From contig NZ_KQ033913.1 in the NCBI RefSeq assembly GCF_000969835.1, positions 436,859 through 500,858 of the forward strand: DNA of 64,000 bases, given 5' to 3'. Position 1 is the stretch's first letter. Each line of letters opens with the position of its first letter. Made by a program: the position numbers and the translations under genes. Origin of the DNA: Parabacteroides goldsteinii DSM 19448 = WAL 12034 (GTDB taxonomy: Bacteria > Bacteroidota > Bacteroidia > Bacteroidales > Tannerellaceae). Of the stretch, positions 28,455 to 35,646 are shown in pieces. Below the pieces are notes generated by a model. That model was not told the DNA's origin. It saw nothing but the letters and a program-made list of their open reading frames with translations, and made no database searches.

Positions 28455-29189
28455 CTATAAATAAGATCCCCCATTGATATGGATGGTCTGTCCATTAATA
28501 TATTTAGCTTTATCACTAACTAAAAATTCCGCTAAATCAGCAACTTCCTCCGGTTCGCCAAATCTTCCGGCAGGAATATTTCCAATAATTCCCTCTCTGT
28601 ATTTTTCCGGAATACGCATGAGCATTTCAGTCTTAATCGCACCGGGAGCTATTGCATTCACCGTCACTCCTTTTTTACCCAACTCCATTGCCAAAGATTT
28701 TGTAAACCCGACCACTCCAGCTTTTGCTGCTGCATAATTCGATTTTCCAAATGCGCCGGTAAACCCCGCAATAGACGTAAGATTAATAATCCTTCCCCAC
28801 TTACACTCAGACATAATGCGGCTAAAAGACTGTGTAAAATAATATATAGAGCGTAAATTTATATCAATAACAGTATCCCATTGATCTTTCTCCATTTTTA
28901 GAAAAGTGGAATCATTATCATATCCGGCATTATTAATTAGAATATCTACTTTCCCATAAGTCCGGATTATATCTTTAGCAAGATTTTCACACTGACCGGC
29001 ATTAGCAAGATCACATTGATAAAAAAATACATTAGAAAAAGCCTCGCCAACTTCCTTCGCCCCCTCTACATTTTTATTATATGTAAAAATAACCGTTTTA
29101 TAAAGTTCAGCAAAACGGCATACGATTGCCTTACCGATGCCCTTATCGCCACCTGTTATAAAAACTATTTTATTTTCCATCATTCCCAT
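28455..29189 (-). CDS. SDR-family reductase, FabG-like 3-oxoacyl reductase
   Basis: 244 aa. Classical SDR with the cofactor motif TGGDKGIG (12-19), NNAG (86-89), catalytic S139, Y152 and K156, and the NAIAPGAIKTEM region. FabG-type enzymes reduce 3-oxoacyl-ACP or -CoA to the 3-hydroxy form with NADPH. Placed between KAS III and crotonase genes it would supply a 3-hydroxyacyl group. A start at the fourth codon (MENK) is equally plausible. It overlaps the KAS III gene by 10 bases. Confidence 0.9.
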   Translation of the reverse strand: MGMMENKIVFITGGDKGIGKAIVCRFAELYKTVIFTYNKNVEGAKEVGEAFSNVFFYQCDLANAGQCENLAKDIIRTYGKVDILINNAGYDNDSTFLKMEKDQWDTVIDINLRSIYYFTQSFSRIMSECKWGRIINLTSIAGFTGAFGKSNYAAAKAGVVGFTKSLAMELGKKGVTVNAIAPGAIKTEMLMRIPEKYREGIIGNIPAGRFGEPEEVADLAEFLVSDKAKYINGQTIHINGGSYL

Positions 29190-30175
29190 TTAATTATTGC
29201 AGCTCCATATGTCCAACCACTACCAACAGCTGCAAACAATATAATGTTTCCTGATTTTATTTTACCGGACTTTCTAACTTCATCCAATAATATAGGAATG
29301 GTTCCACCGGAAGTATTGGCATACTTATCCATATTTGTCATCACCTTCTCAAAAGGCAAACCTATTATTTCCGCAGTTTTTCGAAGAATTTTTATACTGG
29401 GCTGGTGAGGAATCATCAAGTCAATATCCTCAATCGATAATCCAGTATCGGCAAGAACCTGTGAAATAGCTTTAGGCAATACAGAAACGGCCGAATCAAA
29501 AACAGCTCTACCATCCATTTGAAAATACTGTAACCTTTTAGCAAGCGCCTCTTCATTTATAGGCATCTCGGAACCTCCTGCCGGAACTGTAAAACCAAAT
29601 TTTTTATTGCTGCTATCCGTATATAACCGATATGCCAGAAAACCTTCCGTCACATTAGCAGCAGACAGAACAGCAGCACCCGCCCCATCACCAAAGAACA
29701 CAGCATCACGTCTTTCCCAATCAATAATTCGAGAAAACGTATCGGCACCGATCACCAATACATGATTATACACACCGCTTGCTATATATTGCGAACCAAC
29801 CGACATAGCAAATAAAAAACCGCTGCACACAGCAGAAATATCAAATGCAGCGGCATTATATGCCTTTATTTTATCCTGAACAATTGCCGCAGTTGAAGGA
29901 GCTTTTCTGTCAGGAGTCGCAGTAGCGACGATTATCAAATCGATATCGTCAACAGTCAATCTGGCATCCTGAACAGCACGTATTGCAGCTTGTGCAGCCA
30001 GGTCACTCGTTGTTTCATTATCAGCAACAATATGCCGTTCTTTAATTCCAAGATTCTCACGAATCCAGGCATCGTTAGTCGGGATTATTGTTTCAAGATA
30101 TTGATTCGTGTAGATTGTTTCAGGAATGTATGATCCCGTCCCTATTATTTTTACATTTTTTACAACCTGTCTCAT
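29180..30175 (-). CDS. 3-oxoacyl-ACP synthase III (FabH-like)
   Basis: 331 aa, full length. The KAS III triad is intact: C117 in DISAVCSGF, H257 in PHQPS and N287 in YANTSGG. KAS III condenses an acyl-CoA with malonyl-ACP. Embedded in a capsule operon together with an SDR reductase, a crotonase and a GNAT-like protein, it probably builds a short beta-hydroxyacyl substituent for an amino sugar rather than feeding membrane lipids; this is inference. No ACP gene is in the operon, so a housekeeping ACP would be used. Confidence 0.9.
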   Translation of the reverse strand: MRQVVKNVKIIGTGSYIPETIYTNQYLETIIPTNDAWIRENLGIKERHIVADNETTSDLAAQAAIRAVQDARLTVDDIDLIIVATATPDRKAPSTAAIVQDKIKAYNAAAFDISAVCSGFLFAMSVGSQYIASGVYNHVLVIGADTFSRIIDWERRDAVFFGDGAGAAVLSAANVTEGFLAYRLYTDSSNKKFGFTVPAGGSEMPINEEALAKRLQYFQMDGRAVFDSAVSVLPKAISQVLADTGLSIEDIDLMIPHQPSIKILRKTAEIIGLPFEKVMTNMDKYANTSGGTIPILLDEVRKSGKIKSGNIILFAAVGSGWTYGAAIIKWE

Positions 30176-30702
30176 TATAACGAATGGTATTTAATAATTT
30201 CTTGATATATTTTCTCTGGATTTTCAATGGAAGGATTTATTCCTTTATGATACAACAAATCAACAATTTGTCCATTTTCAAGTATTCTATGTCCTACAAT
30301 TTGCCATCCTACTTTTTTATTTATATGACATATTGCCCCATTAGACTGCAACTGTGATCCAGCTAATGGTCTATTGGCTTTCTCTATGTAATCATTAATA
30401 ATTTCTTGACCATACCCCGCTCCCCATTCTTCTTTTTGAATTGCAATGATCGGCGTATCGAAATTGCCCCTATCGGTCAAAACCAAGAAGGCTACGAATT
30501 TTCCCGGCCGATCAAGAGGTTCATACAAATACCCACATAATTTATCTTTATTTTCATTCCACCATTTTTGCTGGGTATAATAATCATTCGCTTGAAGCGG
30601 TCTGGTTGATAACATATCCAAATTATCATTATAAATATGCCGCATTATTTCAACCTGCCAGGGCTCACTTATCTCTATTGATCTTAATTTCTTTTCTTTC
30701 AT
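30175..30702 (-). CDS. GNAT-like acyltransferase
   Basis: 175 aa. The segment AIQKEEWGAGYGQEIINDYI resembles the acyl-CoA pyrophosphate-binding loop and helix (motif A) of GNAT proteins, and NKKVGWQIVGHRI the following motif B. No signal or membrane segments. A likely role is N-acylation of the 3-amino-3,6-dideoxyhexose, replacing the hexapeptide-repeat FdtC/QdtC acetyltransferase that is missing here. It starts 4 bases inside the end of the upstream ketoisomerase gene and ends on the KAS III start. Confidence 0.7.
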   Translation of the reverse strand: MKEKKLRSIEISEPWQVEIMRHIYNDNLDMLSTRPLQANDYYTQQKWWNENKDKLCGYLYEPLDRPGKFVAFLVLTDRGNFDTPIIAIQKEEWGAGYGQEIINDYIEKANRPLAGSQLQSNGAICHINKKVGWQIVGHRILENGQIVDLLYHKGINPSIENPEKIYQEIIKYHSL

Positions 30703-31115
30703 TTCTTATACGCTATAAATTCTTCATAATTACGTATGTAATCCGCTTCGTCATATTCCATTGAAGCAAGCACCAGACATACCGAACCACTACTGAAATT
30801 ATTCAGTTCCCGCCATAATCCCGGAGAAATAAGCAACCCCTGGTAAGGACGATTTAAAGTAAATGTACGTTTAACATTACCGTCATCTATCATAACATCG
30901 AAACTACCGCTCGCAGCAATAATCAATTGTTTTAATTCATAATGAGCGTGTCCTCCCCGGCTCTCTCCTCCCGGAACATCATACAAATAATAAACCCGTT
31001 TAACTTCAAAAGGAATATCTTTCATATTCTGGGCTACGCTTATATTTCCTTTTTCACTATGATGCTTATCAAAATAGACTAACGTGCAATCATAAGCCGT
31101 TGAAGATTTAGACAT
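30699..31115 (-). CDS. dTDP-4-keto-6-deoxyglucose 3,4-ketoisomerase (FdtA/QdtA-like cupin), HxH form
   Basis: 138 aa from the ATG at 31115 (the open frame reaches 31160 inside the neighbour). Cupin of the WxcM-like type with DVPGGESRGGHAHYE; H56 and H58 correspond to the catalytic His pair of FdtA. The C-terminal LVLASMEYDEADYIRNYEEF is typical. It moves the keto group from C4 to C3 of the RfbB product for transamination. It overlaps the other copy upstream by 8 bases. Confidence 0.9.
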   Translation of the reverse strand: MSKSSTAYDCTLVYFDKHHSEKGNISVAQNMKDIPFEVKRVYYLYDVPGGESRGGHAHYELKQLIIAASGSFDVMIDDGNVKRTFTLNRPYQGLLISPGLWRELNNFSSGSVCLVLASMEYDEADYIRNYEEFIAYKK

Positions 31116-31518
31116 GACGAACCTCCTTTTTAAACTGATCGAAATCACGTATATAATCATTTATGGAATAATCTTTTGAAGACAAAACAAGCGCCAATGA
31201 ATTAGTTGAAAAATTTTCCATAGATCGCCATATCATTTTGGGTACGTAAATTCCATTGTAAGAGCGATTTAAATGATAATGCTGTTCATGTGTCCCATCA
31301 TTTAATACAACATCAAAGCTACCGCTTAAGGCAACAATGAATTCTTCATTTTCTCGGTAAGCATGTCCTCCACGTGTTTCTCCACCAGGTACATCGTAAA
31401 TCCAGTAAGTTCTTTTTATTACAAATGGAATATGATTATTAACCTCAATAAAAGAAAGATTACCTCGTCTGTCGAATATTTTAGGCAAATTGATAATTTT
31501 ACTTTGCATTTTATTCAT
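31108..31518 (-). CDS. FdtA/QdtA-like cupin, HxY form
   Basis: 136 aa. Paralogue of the next gene with the same fold and length (DVPGGETRGGHAYRE, LVLSSKDYSINDYIRDFDQF). The second His of the catalytic pair is Tyr (H52, Y54). It may therefore be a ketoisomerase of different stereochemistry, a partner subunit, or inactive. An ATG three codons later (31509) is an alternative start. An 8-bp palindrome (31519-31538) lies directly before the ATG. Confidence 0.85.
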   Translation of the reverse strand: MNKMQSKIINLPKIFDRRGNLSFIEVNNHIPFVIKRTYWIYDVPGGETRGGHAYRENEEFIVALSGSFDVVLNDGTHEQHYHLNRSYNGIYVPKMIWRSMENFSTNSLALVLSSKDYSINDYIRDFDQFKKEVRHV

Positions 31519-31747
31519 TTAATCTAATTATAGATTAATATTTTTATTTCTTTTAGTTGTTTGCGTCTTATTTGGACGTTCGTAATTTGGAAAACACTTC
31601 TTTTTTTACGTTTGCATGTGTGAGATAAATTGAAATATATTTGTTTAATCCATTAATAATAACTTAATACAATATTCAATCATTCTTCTCCTTCATTTAG
31701 AGCTCTTTTACAGCTGACTTTCGAGGATAGAGACAATTTCATTCCAA

Positions 31748-32878
31748 TTAGCCTCTGTCAATAGTACTCTTTGCGTATATTTTTTTCTTTTTACGATCAC
31801 GAATTTTATCAAACCATAAATTCAGTCCAATCCAAATAGTTATATCAGCCAAAAGCAATATATTGTTATTTATGACAGATGCTAATATAATATTGACAAT
31901 ACTAAAAGACAACGCCATTGCCAATATACAGATCATAGTTTTACGAGAACTGAAACCCATATCCAAAAATTTGTGATGTATATGATTTCTGTCTGCGTCA
32001 AATAACCCTTTGTGATTTCGGGCACGCACCAATATAACCCGGATCACATCAAACATAGGAACTATTAAAGTAGAAAAGGCAATAACGATAGCCCCCTCTG
32101 AATATGGAGCTCTTTCTGGATTATTATTGGTGTAGGAAATGGCCAAAAAAGCTAATATATATCCTAGTGTCAAACTCCCAGTATCCCCCATAAATATCTT
32201 TTTACAGCGATCTACATTACCAAAAACATTATAATAGAAGAAGGGAAGTAGTACTCCCAGTGTAGAAAAAGCGAGCATGGCATAAATCCACTGGCCATAA
32301 TAGATATATAAGCTGCCGAGAGTTAACAGTGATATACTACTTAACCCGGATGCTAATCCGTCAATGCCATCTATCAGATTGATCGCATTGACAATGAATA
32401 CTGTTAATAGGATTGTAAAAGGAATTCCTAGCCAGGGAGTCAGTTCTTCAATACCGAAAAGACCATATAAATTGTTGATCCATAGGCCGGACAGGGGGAT
32501 AAGGGAGGCTGCTATGATCTGTATAACGAATTTGCTTCGGTAACGCAGTCCGACCAAGTCATCTTTTATGCCTGATAAATACAATAACGTTAAGCCACAG
32601 ACTAAGAAATAAAATTCAGGAACTATGAAATGAAGGCTGTCAATGGCGATTTCATAACCGATAAGATACCTTAATCCGGTGGTGAAAGCCAATGAAAATA
32701 GGATGGTGGGGACAAATGATATGCCGCCCAGACGGGGAATTATTCCGCTATGGACTTTTCGTTCGTCGGGGATGTCGAATAACTTTTTTCGGAAAGCTAC
32801 GACGAGAATCCTTGGAATAATAAGCGCTGATAGAACTATTGATATAAATAGAGAAATAGCAATGAATATATAAATCAT
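31748..32878 (-). CDS. MraY/WecA/TagO-family undecaprenyl-phosphate sugar-1-phosphate transferase
   Basis: 376 aa, about ten transmembrane segments. The family signatures GIKDDLVGL, NAINLIDGIDGLASG, GDTGSLTLGY and DRNHIHHKFLDMGF are all present. It loads a sugar 1-phosphate (usually GlcNAc or a related amino sugar) onto undecaprenyl phosphate and so starts the repeat unit. First gene of the capsule operon. The last ten residues may be frameshifted: a run of seven A (plus strand T run 31780-31786) with one base fewer would open a frame ending VLLTEANWNEIVSILESQL. The gap 31519-31747 after it has no other gene. Confidence 0.92.
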   Translation of the reverse strand: MIYIFIAISLFISIVLSALIIPRILVVAFRKKLFDIPDERKVHSGIIPRLGGISFVPTILFSLAFTTGLRYLIGYEIAIDSLHFIVPEFYFLVCGLTLLYLSGIKDDLVGLRYRSKFVIQIIAASLIPLSGLWINNLYGLFGIEELTPWLGIPFTILLTVFIVNAINLIDGIDGLASGLSSISLLTLGSLYIYYGQWIYAMLAFSTLGVLLPFFYYNVFGNVDRCKKIFMGDTGSLTLGYILAFLAISYTNNNPERAPYSEGAIVIAFSTLIVPMFDVIRVILVRARNHKGLFDADRNHIHHKFLDMGFSSRKTMICILAMALSFSIVNIILASVINNNILLLADITIWIGLNLWFDKIRDRKKKKIYAKSTIDRG

Positions 32879-32941
32879 AACAAACTATAAGGTATTGACA
32901 CAACAAAGTTCGTCAGTCACAGAAGTGAGCTCACGAAAAAC

Positions 32942-32977
32942 AATGACTAGCTAAAACGATCGTTTTAAGTAGTCATT
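32942..32977. repeat. Palindromic repeat, left recombination-site candidate
   Basis: AATGACTA, three bases, AAAACGATCGTTTT (32953-32966, perfect palindrome), three bases, TAGTCATT. Only two base pairs of the full 36-bp dyad mismatch. Confidence 0.85.
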
Positions 32978-33047
32978 ATTTTGTCTATTTTAACAATTGA
33001 AGCAATTTCTATATAAGTTTTGAAAATTAAAATCTAAATATTTTTTC

Positions 33048-33081
33048 TTTGTTGTAGATATGAATAAAATGCATACCTTTG
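33048..33081 (+). promoter_or_regulatory. Rightward promoter inside the invertible segment
   Basis: TTTG at 33048-33051, 22 bases, then TACCTTTG at 33074-33081 (TAnnTTTG). Transcription would start within the right palindrome and run into DNA that is antisense to the gene at 33350-34021. Confidence 0.65.
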
Positions 33082-33083
33082 CG

Positions 33084-33119
33084 GTGACTAAAAAAAACGA
33101 TCGTTTTTTTTAGTCATTA
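33084..33119. repeat. Palindromic repeat, right recombination-site candidate
   Basis: Bases 33085-33116 form a perfect 32-bp palindrome: TGACTA, seven A, CGATCG, seven T, TAGTCA. It aligns along its whole length with the left repeat. Confidence 0.88.
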
Positions 33120-33349
33120 CTTTTTATGGTATGTCTGTGGGTTATAGCTTGTTATTATGTGTTGTGAAAGGTGGTTCAGCCTCTTGTCTTGCAGTTTTTT
33201 CGAAGATTGTTTTTATGTGTTAAACTGTACAATAAGCAGTGTGCGGTTGCTGGTTAAAAATAATAAATATAGTCTGTGGCATATACAAATATTTGTATTT
33301 ATTATAATGTAGTGATGAGTAATCTCTTATGGAAGTATAATATTTCTTA

Positions 33350-34021
33350 TCACAATATCTGAAACTTCAGGCCAAATGACAGGCTGAGATAGTCTTTCGG
33401 CTTCAGATATTTGTTTCCAAATTTGTTAAGGATATACAGATCGCATGAGCTGAGTTCGTAAAACAGCGTGACTGATTTATGCCATCTTCCCGGATTATTG
33501 AATTTAAAGGTGACACGTTCACCAAGAAAAATATGGGTTCGTATTCTTGTTGAAAAGAAGTAATAACCTTTAGGGTATTTATCAGGGCTTTGTACCCAAA
33601 AATCTCTGTCAAGCAGGGTGTTAATGTATAACCCTGTTGTTAACGGTTCAAAATCAATGTTTTTATGCAAAGGGACTCTCCAGGGGATATAATTTTGCTT
33701 TATCGTGAATGTTGCCATGGTGTGACGTTTTTTTGAACTTTCAGCTTTCAGGTTACGGGTGGTTTTGGGAACAAATCCGAAGAGAAGGTCTGTTTCCCAG
33801 TGATGGCGGTAGTAGTCCCATCCGATGCCGAAAGAGAACATGCCCATGGAACCGGCAAATTGTATTTTACTGTACCGGGGGATAAGATTTTCCCATAGTG
33901 AGGTATATCTTTCTATATGTCTGTCATACAAAGTCGGGGCAGGGATACTGTCCTGAGCATTTGTATAAAACGGAAAAAGCAAGGTTAAGAGCAGTAGTAA
34001 TTTAAAATTTAACGATTTCAT
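33350..34021 (-). CDS. Predicted outer-membrane protein, unknown function
   Basis: 223 aa from the ATG at 34021 (an in-frame ATG at 34033 adds four residues). Signal peptide ending YTNAQ, then a chain of alternating strands with many Tyr, Phe and Trp and a final FGLKFQIL strand that suits an outer-membrane barrel. No named domain is recognised. It overlaps the metallophosphoesterase gene by 20 bases, so the two are co-translated. It is the last gene of the run downstream of the inositol-lipid genes. Confidence 0.7.
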   Translation of the reverse strand: MKSLNFKLLLLLTLLFPFYTNAQDSIPAPTLYDRHIERYTSLWENLIPRYSKIQFAGSMGMFSFGIGWDYYRHHWETDLLFGFVPKTTRNLKAESSKKRHTMATFTIKQNYIPWRVPLHKNIDFEPLTTGLYINTLLDRDFWVQSPDKYPKGYYFFSTRIRTHIFLGERVTFKFNNPGRWHKSVTLFYELSSCDLYILNKFGNKYLKPKDYLSLSFGLKFQIL

Positions 34022-34832
34022 ATGAGTAGTCATCAGGTGTTACGGTAAAGAGTAAATAAGTACGTTTGCCGATATTGTCGCAGCAATAATAAATGATCCC
34101 GTCATCGAACAGGTCGCGGGCGGCAATGTTATGATCGTGGGCATGCAAGCAGAAAAGAGGATTGGGAAATTCCCGTATCTTTTCTTGGAAGATATCTGCC
34201 ACATTGTTATTGAATTGCTCGCTTCCGGGCGGCACATGCATAACAAAGATCGTGCATTTATCATCTTCTGTTGTACTGTTCAGTATGCCCTTTATAAAGG
34301 AGAAATCGGGTACAGGAATAGAGTAATCGTATTCAAGCGCATTCGTATTCAGGCAGATGAAACGGATTGCACCACCTCCACCATAATACTGTGAGGGGCC
34401 GACGCTGAATGAGAAGTTTTTAGGACCGTACATATCCTCGTATACCAATTCCCCGTTGCCGATAATGTCATGATTGCCGATCAGGGCAACATAAGGTATT
34501 TTTAGCTTGGATAAAATTGAATGTTGCCAGATATATTCTTTTTTGATACCAAAATCGGTCAGGTCACCTCCGTGAATGACAAAATCGATAGAGTCCTGTT
34601 GGTTGACATGCTTCACGAAGTCATTCGTTTCATCCAGCCAGCGCTGAGTGTCGCCTGTAAAGATAAAACGGATGGTGTCTTTATCCTGGCAGGCGTTCCG
34701 GATTTTAAAAATATTCATTTCATTGATATCTTTGTCTTCCTTGTACGTGATTCTGCCGTCGTATGGATGGTAGTCTATCAGGTCACATGATGTGAGTAGT
34801 ACGAATAGTACTAGTGCATATTTTTTTATCAT
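34002..34832 (-). CDS. Calcineurin-like metallophosphoesterase lipoprotein
   Basis: 276 aa. Lipobox LTSC (Cys about 16) after a hydrophobic start. Metal-binding motifs of the family are readable: FTGDTQRW (where DxH is usual), GGDLTDFG, GNHDI, MHVPPG and HAHDHN. Probable periplasmic or outer-membrane phosphohydrolase. It follows the inositol-lipid genes after a strong hairpin; a role on phosphoinositides or related headgroups is possible but unproven. Confidence 0.88.
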   Translation of the reverse strand: MIKKYALVLFVLLTSCDLIDYHPYDGRITYKEDKDINEMNIFKIRNACQDKDTIRFIFTGDTQRWLDETNDFVKHVNQQDSIDFVIHGGDLTDFGIKKEYIWQHSILSKLKIPYVALIGNHDIIGNGELVYEDMYGPKNFSFSVGPSQYYGGGGAIRFICLNTNALEYDYSIPVPDFSFIKGILNSTTEDDKCTIFVMHVPPGSEQFNNNVADIFQEKIREFPNPLFCLHAHDHNIAARDLFDDGIIYYCCDNIGKRTYLLFTVTPDDYSYEIVKF

Positions 34833-34876
34833 AAAAGTAGTCCTGTCTTTTTGGTAACAAAGATAGGACTACTTTT
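34833..34876 (-). terminator. Strong hairpin between the inositol-lipid operon and the metallophosphoesterase gene
   Basis: Arms 34833-34850 and 34859-34876 pair over 18 bp (one G-U) with an 8-base loop and A4/T4 ends. It can work as a terminator for the genes upstream. Its 3' end on the minus strand touches the ATG of the next gene (34832). Confidence 0.75.
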
Positions 34877-34919
34877 ATGATTGGAAAGGTTTCTATTGAA
34901 TTATTGATGGTCAGAAAGT

Positions 34920-35642
34920 CTATAGGCTGAATGCCTGTTCCAGTTCTGTGAAATCGGTAATAACCAGGTCGGCCGATTCATCCCCCCGGTAATCGCTCCA
35001 GCCGATACTTTTCAGCCAGATTGTTTTGCAGCCGATAGACGTAGCGGGGATAATGTCTTTATCGTGAGAATCTCCGATTACGACGATCGTTTCTGCCGGT
35101 AATGATAATTCTTTTACACCTAACCCGAATATAGCCGGATCGGGTTTGCGGATACCGACAACTGCTGATTCGACAATCGATTTAAAATAAGTATCCAGAT
35201 GAAAATCTTTTAGTACGGATTCGATGTTCCCATAGAAATTGGAGACCAGTACCAGCGGGTATTTTTGAGACAATGCCTCCAGTATGGGACGGGCTGTGTC
35301 GATCGACTTCCGTGCATAAGCATAGCACCAGTCGGCCAGCCGCTGTTTTAATCCGGGAGTGGCATACGCTTCGGGGATAAAATCGCCGGCTTTGAGCCAT
35401 TCGATCTGTATGTCTGTCTTCAGGCGCAGCATGTCGAGGAAAGTGTGATGGGGCTTTACGATCGGATTTTTACCTAACGTCCGTTCGCCGTGCACATAGG
35501 CATTCCGGAAGATCTCTTTGCTCACCGGTACTTCTTCGGCCTGATAAGCCATCCAAATCACTTCGGCCCAGTGCATGCCATTGCTGTCGATGGTACCGCC
35601 ATAATCGAATATGATTCCTTTTATCTTGTCTGATTCGAACAT
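34920..35642 (-). CDS. HAD-family phosphatase, probable phosphatidylinositol-phosphate phosphatase
   Basis: 240 aa from the ATG at 35642; a longer frame to 35684 would run into the upstream gene. HAD motif I is FDYGGTID (nucleophile D13, with Gly in place of the second Asp), motif II VLVSNF, motif III Lys in GIRKPDP, motif IV VIGDSHDKD. Position matches BT_1522 of the B. thetaiotaomicron inositol-lipid cluster, which dephosphorylates phosphatidylinositol phosphate to phosphatidylinositol. Orthology is inferred from gene order. Confidence 0.85.
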   Translation of the reverse strand: MFESDKIKGIIFDYGGTIDSNGMHWAEVIWMAYQAEEVPVSKEIFRNAYVHGERTLGKNPIVKPHHTFLDMLRLKTDIQIEWLKAGDFIPEAYATPGLKQRLADWCYAYARKSIDTARPILEALSQKYPLVLVSNFYGNIESVLKDFHLDTYFKSIVESAVVGIRKPDPAIFGLGVKELSLPAETIVVIGDSHDKDIIPATSIGCKTIWLKSIGWSDYRGDESADLVITDFTELEQAFSL

Positions 35643-35646
35643 ATAT

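Larger units (their letters stand above)
32942..33119. promoter_or_regulatory. Putative invertible promoter segment of the capsule operon (OFF orientation)
   Basis: Two related 36-bp palindromic repeats lie at 32942-32977 and 33084-33119. Both share TGACTA, a central CGATCG flanked by A and T runs, and TAGTCATT. They bound 106 bases of AT-rich DNA with a Bacteroides-type promoter pointing right, away from the leftward capsule operon that starts 64 bases to the left. The layout matches the invertible capsule promoters of Bacteroides fragilis (short segment, inverted repeats, promoter close to one repeat). Inversion would point the promoter at the operon. Confidence 0.75.

Noticed and set aside
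31519..31538. 8-bp palindrome before the FdtA-like start as a regulatory site
   Set aside because: Short, AT-only and inside an operon; chance is likely in such AT-rich DNA.
31586..31614. Rightward promoter in the gap between the transferase and the FdtA-like gene
   Set aside because: TACGTTTG fits the -7 element, but the spacer to TTTG is only 17 bases and it would read antisense into the transferase gene.
35090..35104. Third copy of the CGATCG recombination core
   Set aside because: It lies inside the HAD gene and lacks the flanking TGACTA/TAGTCA arms.
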